Assembly (NCBI GenBank): GCA_021496925.1
Contig: CP053915.1
Location: 620,001-684,000, forward strand
DNA from: Acidovorax sp. YS12
Lineage (GTDB): Bacteria > Pseudomonadota > Gammaproteobacteria > Burkholderiales > Burkholderiaceae_C
Direction of reading: 5' to 3'
Length of the DNA stretch: 64,000 nt
Positions within the stretch are counted from its first letter, which is position 1, and every line of letters begins with the position of its first letter. The position numbers and the translations under genes were made by a program. Below the pieces are notes generated by a model. That model was not told the origin of the DNA. It ran no database searches and saw nothing but the letters and a program-made list of their open reading frames with translations. Below are positions 8,373 through 16,545 of the stretch, one piece after another.

Positions 8373-8594
8373 CGCCTGCGCGGCCTGCCACGCCTGCTGC
8401 TCGGCCTGGCGGCGCGCCTGCAGGGCCCGCTTGCGCCCCGGGGTGCCCAGGATGTAGGCGACGATGGCCATGGGCAGCAGCCCGTACAGCACGAAGGTGA
8501 CGATGGCGCCCAGCACGCTGCCGGTGCTGCTGGTGGCCTCCGCCAGCGCCATCATCAGCGTGACGTACAGCCATGCAATGATGACGAGGTACAT
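8292..8594 (-). CDS. Small membrane protein of unknown function
   Basis: A protein of about 100 residues with two predicted membrane helices (YLVIIAWLYVTLMMALAE and VLGAIVTFVLYGLLPMAIVAYIL) and a charged, Ala/Gln-rich cytoplasmic tail. I do not recognise a characterised family. The ATG at 8594 was chosen because it starts directly before the first helix; an in-frame ATG at 8657 would add 21 residues without clear features. The 3' end overlaps pgeF by 81 bases in convergent orientation, and the gene is divergent from phaC. Confidence 0.6.
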   Translation of the reverse strand: MYLVIIAWLYVTLMMALAEATSSTGSVLGAIVTFVLYGLLPMAIVAYILGTPGRKRALQARRQAEQQAWQAAQASGDPDAGGEAPAAAEGGTVAPVRKEP

Positions 8595-8714
8595 GGGAAA
8601 ACGTGAAAAAGCGGCAAATGGGCGACTAGATTGCGATGCAATCGTTGCTTTTGCCATTCGCGCTGGGCAACAATGGGAAAACCATCAAGGCATTCCACAC
8701 AAAGAGACCGAGGC

Positions 8715-10415
8715 ATGAATTCTGAAGCAATCTGGGCCGAAGGCGCCCAGCAATTCCAGCAAATGTTCGCCAATGGCTGGACCCAGGCCCTGGAATCTTT
8801 CCAGAAAATGGATTTGGGCAATGCCAAGGCCCCCATGCCCCTGCGCCTCGCGCCGGAGAAATTGCAGGCGCTGCAGGCCCAGTACCTGCAGGAAGCCACC
8901 GATCTCTGGCAAAGGGGGCTGCAGCAGGGCCCTTCGGCGGCGGGGGACAAGCGGTTTTCCGGCGAAGGCTGGGCGCAAAATCCGGTCGCGGCATTTTCGG
9001 CCGCGGCCTATTTGCTCAATGCGCGCACGCTGATGCAGTTGGCCGAAGCGGTCGAGGCGGACGAAAAAACCCGCGCGCGCATCCGTTTCGGCGTCGAGCA
9101 ATGGATGGCGGCCATGGCGCCGAGCAATTTCCTCGCGTTCAATCCCGATGCGCAGAAAAAAGCCCTGGAAACGCAGGGCGAGAGCATTGCCAAGGGCATT
9201 GCCAATCTGCTGCACGACCTGCGCCAGGGCCATGTGTCGATGACCGACGAGAGCCTGTTCGAGGTGGGGCGCAACGTCGCCACCACCGAGGGCTCGGTGG
9301 TGTTCGAGAACGACCTGTTCCAGCTCATCGAATACAAGCCGCTCACGGCCAAGGTGTACGAGCGGCCCTTCCTGATGGTGCCGCCGTGCATCAACAAGTT
9401 CTACATCCTCGACCTGCAGCCCGAGAACTCCCTGGTGCGCTATGCGGTCGAGCAGGGCCATCGCACCTTCGTGGTGAGCTGGCGCAACCCCGATGCATCG
9501 CTGGGCCACAAGACCTGGGACGACTACATCGACGAGGCCGTGCTCACGGCCATCGCCACGGTGCAGAAGATCGCCGGGGCCGAGCAGATCAACGCCCTGG
9601 GCTTCTGCGTCGGCGGCACCATGCTGGCCAACGCCCTGGCCGTGCTGGCGGCGCGCGGCGAGGCGCCGGTGGCCAGCGCCACCTTCCTGACCACGCTGAT
9701 CGATTTCGCCGACACCGGCATCCTTGACCTGTTCATCGACGAGGCCTTCGTGCGCTTCCGCGAGATGCAGATGGGGCAGGGCGGGATGATGAAGGGGCAG
9801 GATCTGGCCTCCACCTTCAGCTTCCTGCGGCCCAACGACCTGGTGTGGAACTACGTGGTGGGCAACTATCTCAAGGGCGAGACGCCGCCGCCGTTCGACC
9901 TGCTGTACTGGAACAGCGACAGCACCAACCTGCCCGGCCCCTACTACGCCTGGTACCTGCGCAACTTCTACCTGGAAAACAAGCTGGTGCAGCCGGGCGC
10001 CCTCACGGTGTGTGGCGAGAAGATCGACCTGGGCCGCGTGGATCTGCCGACCTACATCTACGGCTCGCGCGAGGACCATATCGTCCCCATCACCGCCGCC
10101 TATGCCTCGACCCAGGCGCTGCCGGGCGACAAGCGCTTCGTCATGGGGGCGTCGGGCCACATCGCGGGCGTCATCAACCCGCCCGCCAAGGGCAAGCGCA
10201 GCCACTGGATCCGTGCCGACGGGCAGTTGCCGCCGACGCTGGACGAATGGCTGGCGGGTGCCACCGAGCACAAGGGCAGCTGGTGGTCCGACTGGGCCGC
10301 CTGGCTGCAGGGCCATGCCGGCAAGCAGATCGCCGCGCCCAAGGCCTATGGCAAGGCGCCGCGCTTCAAGGCCATCGAGCCAGCACCGGGCCGCTACGTG
10401 AAGCAGAAGGCCTGA
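8715..10415 (+). CDS. phaC: Class I polyhydroxyalkanoate synthase PhaC
   Basis: A 566-residue PHA synthase that polymerises (R)-3-hydroxyacyl-CoA into storage granules. The lipase-like box GFCVGG carries the catalytic cysteine at about residue 298; the later DHIVP and GHIAGVINPP segments supply the aspartate and histidine. The N-terminal helical region (QFQQMFANGW) and the single long subunit mark class I. phaA and phaB follow on the same strand with gaps of 93 and 103 bases, giving the complete three-step route from acetyl-CoA to poly-3-hydroxybutyrate. The ATG at 8715 matches the usual N-terminus; a longer open frame upstream does not. Confidence 0.96.
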   Translation: MNSEAIWAEGAQQFQQMFANGWTQALESFQKMDLGNAKAPMPLRLAPEKLQALQAQYLQEATDLWQRGLQQGPSAAGDKRFSGEGWAQNPVAAFSAAAYLLNARTLMQLAEAVEADEKTRARIRFGVEQWMAAMAPSNFLAFNPDAQKKALETQGESIAKGIANLLHDLRQGHVSMTDESLFEVGRNVATTEGSVVFENDLFQLIEYKPLTAKVYERPFLMVPPCINKFYILDLQPENSLVRYAVEQGHRTFVVSWRNPDASLGHKTWDDYIDEAVLTAIATVQKIAGAEQINALGFCVGGTMLANALAVLAARGEAPVASATFLTTLIDFADTGILDLFIDEAFVRFREMQMGQGGMMKGQDLASTFSFLRPNDLVWNYVVGNYLKGETPPPFDLLYWNSDSTNLPGPYYAWYLRNFYLENKLVQPGALTVCGEKIDLGRVDLPTYIYGSREDHIVPITAAYASTQALPGDKRFVMGASGHIAGVINPPAKGKRSHWIRADGQLPPTLDEWLAGATEHKGSWWSDWAAWLQGHAGKQIAAPKAYGKAPRFKAIEPAPGRYVKQKA

Positions 10416-10508
10416 TATTCCCTTGCTCCCGCGAGCGTTTCTTCATCAGCGCCGCGCGGCTGCCGCCGCAGCGGCGCATGCATCCCTGTCGTAACTAGAA
10501 AGACTGCC

Positions 10509-11687
10509 ATGGAAGACATCGTCATCGTTTCCGCCGTTCGCACGCCCGTGGGCAAGTTCGGCGGTTCCCTCGCCAAGACGCCGGCCTCGGCGCTCGGCGC
10601 CATCGTGATCCAGGAAGCCCTGGCACGCGCCCAGGTCGGGCTGGACCAGGTCGGCGAGGTCATCATGGGCCAGGTGCTGGCGGCAGGCTGCGGCCAGAAC
10701 CCGGCGCGCCAGGCGCTGATGAAGGCCGGCGTGGCCAAGGAGACCCCGGCGCTGACCATCAACGCCGTGTGCGGCTCGGGCCTGAAGGCCGTGATGCTCG
10801 CGGCCCAGGCCGTCGCCACCGGCGACAGCGAGATCGTGGTGGCCGGCGGCCAGGAGAACATGAGCCTGTCGCCCCACATCCTCAATGGCTCGCGCGACGG
10901 CCAGCGCATGGGCGACTGGAAGCTGACCGACACCATGATCGTCGATGGCCTGTGGGACGTGTACAACCAATACCACATGGGCATCACCGCCGAGAACGTG
11001 GCCAAGCAGTACGGCATCACGCGCGACATGCAGGACGCGCTGGCCCTGGCCAGCCAGCAGAAGGCGGCCGCCGCGCAGGACGCGGGCCGCTTCGCCGATG
11101 AAATCGTCGGCGTGAGCCTGCCGCAGAAGAAGGGTGACCCGATCCTCTTCAACGTGGACGAATACCTCAACCGCAAGACCAACGCCGAGGCGCTGGCGGG
11201 CCTGCGCCCGGCCTTCGACAAGGCCGGCACGGTGACGGCGGGCAACGCCTCGGGCATCAACGACGGCGCCGCCGCCGTGGTGGTGATGAGCGCCAGGAAG
11301 GCCGCCGCGCTGGGCCTGAAGCCGCTGGCGCGCATCGCCGCCTACGGCACATCGGGGCTCGATCCGGCCACCATGGGCATGGGTCCGGTGCCCGCCTCGC
11401 GCAAGGCGCTGCAGCGCGCGGGCTGGAACGTGGCGGACGTCGATCTGTTCGAGCTGAACGAAGCCTTCGCGGCGCAGGCCTGCGCGGTGAACAAGGAGCT
11501 GGGCATCGATCCGGCCAAGGTCAACGTCAATGGCGGCGCCATCGCCATCGGCCACCCCATCGGCGCCTCGGGATGCCGCGTGCTGGTCACGCTGCTGCAC
11601 GAAATGCAGCGCCGCGATGCCAGGAAGGGCCTGGCCGCGCTGTGCATCGGCGGCGGCATGGGCGTGTCGCTGGCCCTGGAGCGCTAG
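10509..11687 (+). CDS. phaA: Acetyl-CoA acetyltransferase (beta-ketothiolase) PhaA
   Basis: A 392-residue thiolase that condenses two acetyl-CoA to acetoacetyl-CoA. The nucleophilic cysteine is C88 in NAVCGSGLKAV; the NEAFA motif, the His in GHPIGASG and the second catalytic Cys near the C-terminus (CIGGGMG) are all present. Length and position between phaC and phaB identify it as the biosynthetic thiolase of PHB synthesis rather than a fatty-acid degradation enzyme. Confidence 0.96.
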   Translation: MEDIVIVSAVRTPVGKFGGSLAKTPASALGAIVIQEALARAQVGLDQVGEVIMGQVLAAGCGQNPARQALMKAGVAKETPALTINAVCGSGLKAVMLAAQAVATGDSEIVVAGGQENMSLSPHILNGSRDGQRMGDWKLTDTMIVDGLWDVYNQYHMGITAENVAKQYGITRDMQDALALASQQKAAAAQDAGRFADEIVGVSLPQKKGDPILFNVDEYLNRKTNAEALAGLRPAFDKAGTVTAGNASGINDGAAAVVVMSARKAAALGLKPLARIAAYGTSGLDPATMGMGPVPASRKALQRAGWNVADVDLFELNEAFAAQACAVNKELGIDPAKVNVNGGAIAIGHPIGASGCRVLVTLLHEMQRRDARKGLAALCIGGGMGVSLALER

Positions 11688-11790
11688 GAAAACGCACCGG
11701 GGCCCTGCGGCCTTGGTGTTTGCCACAGCATGGCAATGCACGAATCTTGGTTAGAGTGACCAAGCCAACTATCACAACAGGAGCAAGAGA

Positions 11791-12528
11791 ATGAGTCAGA
11801 AAGTAGCGTATGTCACTGGCGGCATGGGCGGTATCGGTACCGCGATCTGCCAGCGTCTGCACAAGGAAGGCTTCAAGGTCATCGCGGGTTGCGGCCCGAC
11901 GCGCGACTTCCAGAAGTGGCTGGATGAGCAGAAGGCCCTGGGCTACACCTTCCACGCCTCGGTGGGCAATGTCGGCGACTGGAATTCCACCGTCGAGGCC
12001 TTCGCCAAGGCCAAAGCCGAGCACGGCAGCATCGACGTGCTGGTGAACAACGCCGGCATCACGCGCGACCGCATGTTCCTGAAGATGACGCCCGACGACT
12101 GGGCGCAGGTGATCGACACCAACCTGAACAGCATGTTCAACGTCACCAAGCAGGTGGTGGCCGACATGGTGGAAAAGGGCTGGGGCCGCATCGTCAACAT
12201 CTCCAGCGTGAACGGCGAGAAGGGCCAGGCCGGCCAGACCAACTATTCCGCCGCCAAGGCCGGCATGCATGGCTTCACCATGGCGCTGGCGCAGGAGCTG
12301 GCCACCAAGGGCGTGACCGTGAACACCGTGGCGCCGGGCTACATCGGCACCGACATGGTCAAGGCCATCCGCCCCGACGTGCTGGAGAAGATCGTCGCCA
12401 CGGTGCCCGTCAAGCGCCTGGGCGAGCCCAGCGAGATCGCCTCCATCATCGCCTGGCTGGCCAGCGACGAGGGCGGCTACGCCACCGGCGCCGAATTCTC
12501 GGTCAACGGCGGCCTGCACATGAACTGA
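11791..12528 (+). CDS. phaB: Acetoacetyl-CoA reductase PhaB
   Basis: A 245-residue short-chain dehydrogenase that reduces acetoacetyl-CoA to (R)-3-hydroxybutyryl-CoA with NADPH. Cofactor loop TGGMGGIG at residues 8-15, NNAG at about 86, and the catalytic Ser-Tyr-Lys set in NISSVNGEKGQAGQTNYSAAK (Tyr about 152, Lys about 156). A strong AGGAG ribosome site lies 7 bases before the ATG. It completes the phaCAB set and is followed by a rho-independent terminator, after which the integrated element begins. Confidence 0.96.
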   Translation: MSQKVAYVTGGMGGIGTAICQRLHKEGFKVIAGCGPTRDFQKWLDEQKALGYTFHASVGNVGDWNSTVEAFAKAKAEHGSIDVLVNNAGITRDRMFLKMTPDDWAQVIDTNLNSMFNVTKQVVADMVEKGWGRIVNISSVNGEKGQAGQTNYSAAKAGMHGFTMALAQELATKGVTVNTVAPGYIGTDMVKAIRPDVLEKIVATVPVKRLGEPSEIASIIAWLASDEGGYATGAEFSVNGGLHMN

Positions 12529-12541
12529 GCGCCATGTGCCC

Positions 12542-12572
12542 ACAAAAAAACCCGCCTCGGCGGGTTTTTTTG
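12542..12572 (+). terminator. Rho-independent terminator of phaB
   Basis: A stem CCCGCC-TC-GGCGGG (12551-12564) is flanked by a run of seven A and a run of eight T, so it can work in both directions. It is the last chromosomal feature before the integrative element. Confidence 0.9.
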
Positions 12573-12687
12573 TTTGACGATGACTCCAGCCCGGTACTTC
12601 GCTGGACTGCGCCGTAGCTCGATACAGCAGGTTTATCAAGAACTTACGCGCGTCCATCATATGCCGGTGCTTTCTGAAACTTGACCC

Positions 12688-12722
12688 GGTTTTCCCTCGC
12701 GCCGCTCCTATCTGGCTCTTGG
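12688..12722. other. Candidate left element end (attL-like 35-bp imperfect repeat)
   Basis: This 35-base segment matches 62669-62703 at 29 of 35 positions in the same orientation, with exact shared runs CGCTCCTAT and TTTCCCTC. The copies sit 27 bases upstream of the integrase gene and 137 bases after the last backbone gene, where the ends of a Tn4371-type element are expected. The published 8-bp Tn4371 core (TTTTTYAT) was not found in either junction, so exact ends remain uncertain. The rest of the 12573-12748 interval shows no gene. Confidence 0.45.
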
Positions 12723-12748
12723 AATTCGGGTCGTTCCAAGGAGTCATC

Positions 12749-13948
12749 ATGGCAAAGATCAAGCTCACCAAGACCGCCGTAGAGTCGGCGCAACCCCAGG
12801 CCAAGGACATCGAACTACGGGATACCGTGGTGCCGGGTTTCCTCTGCAAGATTACCCCGAAGGGCCGCCGGGTGTTCATGCTCCAGTACCGCACGAACTC
12901 CGGGCAGCCCCGCAAGCCCTCGCTGGGCCTGTTCGGGGAACTGACCGTGGAGCAGGCCCGCGTCATGGCGCAGGACTGGCTGGCCGAGGTTCGCCGGGGC
13001 GGTGACCCCGGCGGCGCCAAGGCCGAGGCGCGCAAGGCGCCCACGGTCGAAGCGTTGTGCAAGAAGTTCATGGAGGACTACTCCAAGAAGCGCAACAAGC
13101 CCAGCACGCAGCGCGGCTATCAGGCCGTCATCGACCGCTGCATCGTCCCGCTGATCGGCCGCAAGAAGGTGCAGGACGTGAAGCGGCCCGACATTGCCGG
13201 GCTGATGGAGAAGCTGGCCTACAAGCCGGCCGAGGCGAACAACGCCTTCGGCGTGCTGCGCAAGATGTTCAACCTGGCCGAAGTGTGGGGCTACCGCCCG
13301 GACGGCACGAACCCATGCCGCCACGTCCCGATGTACCCGCCCGGCGAGGAAACCCGGCTCATCGTGGACGACGAGCTGGCGCTGATCTTCCGCCATCTGG
13401 AGAAGCTGGAGGGGGAAGGACTGGAGAACTACGTCATCCCGCTGGCGATCCGTCTGCAATTCGAGTTCGCCGGCCGTCGCTCCGAAATCTGCATGCTCGA
13501 ATGGGATTGGGTCGATCTGGAGAACCGGCGCGTGGTCTGGCCCGACAGCAAGACCGGCGGCCTTTCAAAGCCCATGAGCGCGGAAGCCTACCGGCTGTTT
13601 TCGACGGCGCCGCGCCGGGAGGGTTGCCCCTATGTCCTGCCGTCGCCCAATGACCCGACCAAGCACCTGACCTTTGGCGAGCACTACGGCGGCTGGTGCC
13701 GGGTGCTCAAGGCCGCCGGCGTCCCGCACGTCGGCACGCACGGCATCCGCCACCGCTCCACGACCGACATTGCCAATTCGGGCGTGCCGACCAAGGTAGG
13801 CATGAAGCTGACGGGCCACAAGACCGTGGCGATGTTCATGCACTACGTCCACACCGAGGACAAGCCGGTGCGGGAGGCAGCCGAACTGGTGGCGAGCCGG
13901 CGGCAGGCCATCACGGGCGTGCGGCAACCAACGGAGGCCCTGGCATGA
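12749..13948 (+). CDS. int: Tn4371-family ICE tyrosine integrase
   Basis: A 399-residue tyrosine recombinase expected to integrate and excise the element. It has an N-terminal DUF4102-like arm-binding domain (GFLCKITPKGRRVFMLQYR), a core-binding domain (PSTQRGYQAVIDRCIVPLIG) and a catalytic domain with the Arg in FAGRRSEI, HGIRHR (HxxR), a second His in LTGHKT, and the nucleophile Tyr at about 366 (HYVHT). An AAGGAG site precedes the ATG. It lies next to the candidate left end, reads inwards, and its stop overlaps the next gene by four bases. Confidence 0.93.
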   Translation: MAKIKLTKTAVESAQPQAKDIELRDTVVPGFLCKITPKGRRVFMLQYRTNSGQPRKPSLGLFGELTVEQARVMAQDWLAEVRRGGDPGGAKAEARKAPTVEALCKKFMEDYSKKRNKPSTQRGYQAVIDRCIVPLIGRKKVQDVKRPDIAGLMEKLAYKPAEANNAFGVLRKMFNLAEVWGYRPDGTNPCRHVPMYPPGEETRLIVDDELALIFRHLEKLEGEGLENYVIPLAIRLQFEFAGRRSEICMLEWDWVDLENRRVVWPDSKTGGLSKPMSAEAYRLFSTAPRREGCPYVLPSPNDPTKHLTFGEHYGGWCRVLKAAGVPHVGTHGIRHRSTTDIANSGVPTKVGMKLTGHKTVAMFMHYVHTEDKPVREAAELVASRRQAITGVRQPTEALA

Positions 13949-15021
13949 GCAAGCGCAAGGCATCCATCACATCAACCGCAGCGCCGACGGCGCTGCTGGG
14001 GGATATTCGGGCACTGATCGAAGCATCGAGCCAGCGCGTCGCCTCAACGGTCAATGCGGAGTTGACCATGCTGTTCTGGCGCATCGGCCAACGCATCCAT
14101 ACGGAGGTGCTGGCCGGACAGCGGGCCGGGTACGGCGAAGAAATCCTGCCGACCCTGGCCGAGCAGCTTGCGCGCGACTATGGGCGCGGCTTCGGGGAAA
14201 AGAATTTGCGCCGGATGGTCAAGTTCGCCGCCACGTTCCCTGACGAACCAATTGTCGCGACACTGTCGCGACAATTGAGCTGGTCGCATTTCGTCCTGCT
14301 GCTGGCACTCAAGGAACCGCTCCAGCGGGACTACTACGCGCAGATGGCCGGTGCCGAACGCTGGAGCGTGCGCACGCTGCGCGAGCGCATCGACTCGATG
14401 TTGTACGAGCGCACGGCACTATCCAAGAAGCCGGACGAAACGATTGCGCAGGAGTTGGCGACCCTGCGCGATGCGCAGCGCATGACACCGGCGCTGGTCA
14501 TGCGCGACCCGTACATTCTCGACTTCCTAGGGCTACGGGATACCTGGCAGGAAGGCGACCTGGAGGCGGCGATCATCCGCGAAATGGAATCCTTCCTACT
14601 GGAACTGGGCGCGGGCTTTTCCTTCCTGGCCCGGCAAAAGCGCATCCAGATCGACGACGAGGATTTCCACCTTGATCTGCTGTTCTACAACCGCAAGCTG
14701 CGGCGGCTGGTGGCGGTGGAGTTGAAGATCGGCGAGTTCAAGGCGGCCTACAAGGGGCAGATGGAGCTTTACCTTCGCTGGCTCGACAAGCATGAGCGGG
14801 AGCCGGAAGAAGCCTCGCCTCTGGGGATCATCCTCTGCACTGGCAAGAAGTCCGAGCAGATCGAGTTGCTGGAGTTGGACAAGTCCGGTATTCACGTCGC
14901 CGAGTACCTGACTACCTTGCCGCCGCGCGCCGTCTTGGCGCAGCGGCTGCACCAGGCGACGCAGAGGGCGCAGTTGCGGATCGAGCAGCGCCGCTCAGAC
15001 TCCAAGGAGAGCGAGTCCTAG
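13945..15021 (+). CDS. DUF1016/YhcG-type PDDEXK nuclease
   Basis: A 358-residue protein of the YhcG/DUF1016 family. The N-terminal domain (MLFWRIGQRIHTEVL ... LSWSHFVLLL) is followed by a PDDEXK nuclease domain with Asp in FHLDLLFYNRKL and Glu-x-Lys in VAVELKIGEFKAAYKGQ, then GIILCTGK. Members often sit in defence or mobile-element loci; a role in nucleic-acid defence is plausible but unproven. Its ATG overlaps the integrase stop (ATGA), so its translation is coupled to int, an unusual link for a cargo gene. A perfect 12-bp palindrome encodes its conserved TLSRQLSW region. Confidence 0.82.
   Translation: MSKRKASITSTAAPTALLGDIRALIEASSQRVASTVNAELTMLFWRIGQRIHTEVLAGQRAGYGEEILPTLAEQLARDYGRGFGEKNLRRMVKFAATFPDEPIVATLSRQLSWSHFVLLLALKEPLQRDYYAQMAGAERWSVRTLRERIDSMLYERTALSKKPDETIAQELATLRDAQRMTPALVMRDPYILDFLGLRDTWQEGDLEAAIIREMESFLLELGAGFSFLARQKRIQIDDEDFHLDLLFYNRKLRRLVAVELKIGEFKAAYKGQMELYLRWLDKHEREPEEASPLGIILCTGKKSEQIELLELDKSGIHVAEYLTTLPPRAVLAQRLHQATQRAQLRIEQRRSDSKESES
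14249..14277. repeat. Perfect 12-bp inverted repeat inside the nuclease gene
   Basis: CAATTGTCGCGA (14249-14260) and TCGCGACAATTG (14266-14277) are separated by CACTG. The palindrome coincides with codons for the conserved IVATLSRQL stretch, and both arms contain the NruI-type hexamer TCGCGA. Confidence 0.9.
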
Positions 15022-15025
15022 CCGA

Positions 15026-16420
15026 TCAGTTCGCATGCGTGATGGGATGCCCTTGCGCAACCGCTGGATTCTTCCGGCCCTGACGTCTGACATAGACCAC
15101 GCCCCAGGCCATGCCAAGCAGCGCAGCTACAAGTGAACCCATCAGTACCCCCAGCTTGGCCGCGCCCAAGAGGGTGCCGTCTGTGAAGGCCAGCATGGCG
15201 ATGAAGATCGACATGGTGAAGCCGATGCCTGCCAGCAGGCCGATGAGCCAGATGCCACCCCAGGACACGCCGGGCGGCAGGCGGCACCACCCTAATCGCA
15301 CCATCAGCCAACTTACAGTGACCACGCCCAGCGGCTTGCCGAGCACCAGAGCCAGCATCACGCCCGCCACGACCCACTGCGCCCCGCCGGCGGACAAGTC
15401 CATGCCACCGAGGCTGACGCCTGCATTCGCCAGCGCGAATAGAGGCATCACGCCATAGGCCACCCATGGATGCAGCGCGGACTGCACGCGGACCACCGGT
15501 GGCAGCAGCTCACGCTGAGCCAGACGAAGTTGTCGTAGCGGCTGCGCCAAATGGTTCGGGTCCGGCCTGGCGTTGGCGTCCGTTCCGGTCAGTTCTGCGG
15601 CAATGCGAGAAAGCACGTCCAACGGCCGCTCGCGCATGCGCACGGACACCACAGGCGTCATTAGGCCAAGCACCACGCCGGCCAAGGTGGGATGGGCACC
15701 GGTCATCAGCAGGCCGATCCAGACGATCGCCCCCGGAACCACATAGGCGAAGGCCGAGCCGATTCCCATCTGCTGCAACCCGAGCACCAGCACGAGCCCC
15801 GCGCCAGCCACCGCGAACCCGGAGTAGTCAAGCCCGCCCGAGTAGAACAGCGCGATGATGAGCACCGCGATGATGTCGTCGATGATGGCCAGCGCGAGCA
15901 GGAAGACCCGCACATTGCCAGGGATCGAGCGCCCCAACAGTGCCAGCACGCCCACTGCGAAGGCGATATCGGTGGCCGTCGGCACAGCCCAGCCATGCCG
16001 GCGCACGGCGTCGCCGTTCAGCGCCAGATAAATCAACGCCGGTACCACGACGCCGCCGAGGGCCGCCGCGATGGGCAGGCTGGCTTGCCGCAGGTTGCTC
16101 AGCGCGCCTTCGTGCATCTCTCGCCGGATCTCCATGCCGACAACCAGAAAGAACACGGTCATCAGCGCATCGTTGATCCAGAAATGCAGCGACTGGGAAA
16201 ACACGAATCCACCGAACCCGAACGACAGCGGTGTGTGCCAGAGGTGATGGTAGCTGTCGGCCAACGAGGAATTGGCCCAGATCAATGCGATGGCGGCAGC
16301 GACCAGCAGCACGATGCCGCTGACGGCTTCGATGTGGAGGAAACGTTCGAGCGTGGCGAAAGCGCGTTCGGTCAAACGCTGCGCCCGCGGCAAATCCTGC
16401 CGTGAGGGGTGTTGATTCAT
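15026..16420 (-). CDS. nhaA: Na+/H+ antiporter NhaA
   Basis: A 464-residue, multi-spanning NhaA antiporter that expels Na+ or Li+ in exchange for protons. The unwound-helix motif TATDIAFAVGVLALLG, the ion-site pair IIDDIIAVLIIALFYS, and the late GIGFTMSIFIA segment are all present. The loop of about 50 residues in the second half (VRMRERPLDVLSRIAAELTG) is longer than in E. coli and contributes to the greater length. It is carried as cargo and lies 125 bases downstream of the arsenic operon on the same strand, so it may be read from that operon or from its own promoter. Confidence 0.93.
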   Translation of the reverse strand: MNQHPSRQDLPRAQRLTERAFATLERFLHIEAVSGIVLLVAAAIALIWANSSLADSYHHLWHTPLSFGFGGFVFSQSLHFWINDALMTVFFLVVGMEIRREMHEGALSNLRQASLPIAAALGGVVVPALIYLALNGDAVRRHGWAVPTATDIAFAVGVLALLGRSIPGNVRVFLLALAIIDDIIAVLIIALFYSGGLDYSGFAVAGAGLVLVLGLQQMGIGSAFAYVVPGAIVWIGLLMTGAHPTLAGVVLGLMTPVVSVRMRERPLDVLSRIAAELTGTDANARPDPNHLAQPLRQLRLAQRELLPPVVRVQSALHPWVAYGVMPLFALANAGVSLGGMDLSAGGAQWVVAGVMLALVLGKPLGVVTVSWLMVRLGWCRLPPGVSWGGIWLIGLLAGIGFTMSIFIAMLAFTDGTLLGAAKLGVLMGSLVAALLGMAWGVVYVRRQGRKNPAVAQGHPITHAN

Positions 16421-16545
16421 GGTCGTGCAAACTCCGCGTGGCGGCCCGACCAGCGCATGAACCTGTCTCGCTGCAACGCGCAGCTAACACCCAGCTTTCA
16501 TTTTACCTGATGACAGTCGGGAGAGCGACGGCGGCTCCTACGCTT

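Noticed and set aside
12573..12748. Published Tn4371 target core TTTTTYAT
   Set aside because: Looked for on both strands at both junctions and not found; only related words such as ATTTTCAT at 63066 occur, and that lies in the chromosomal repeat.
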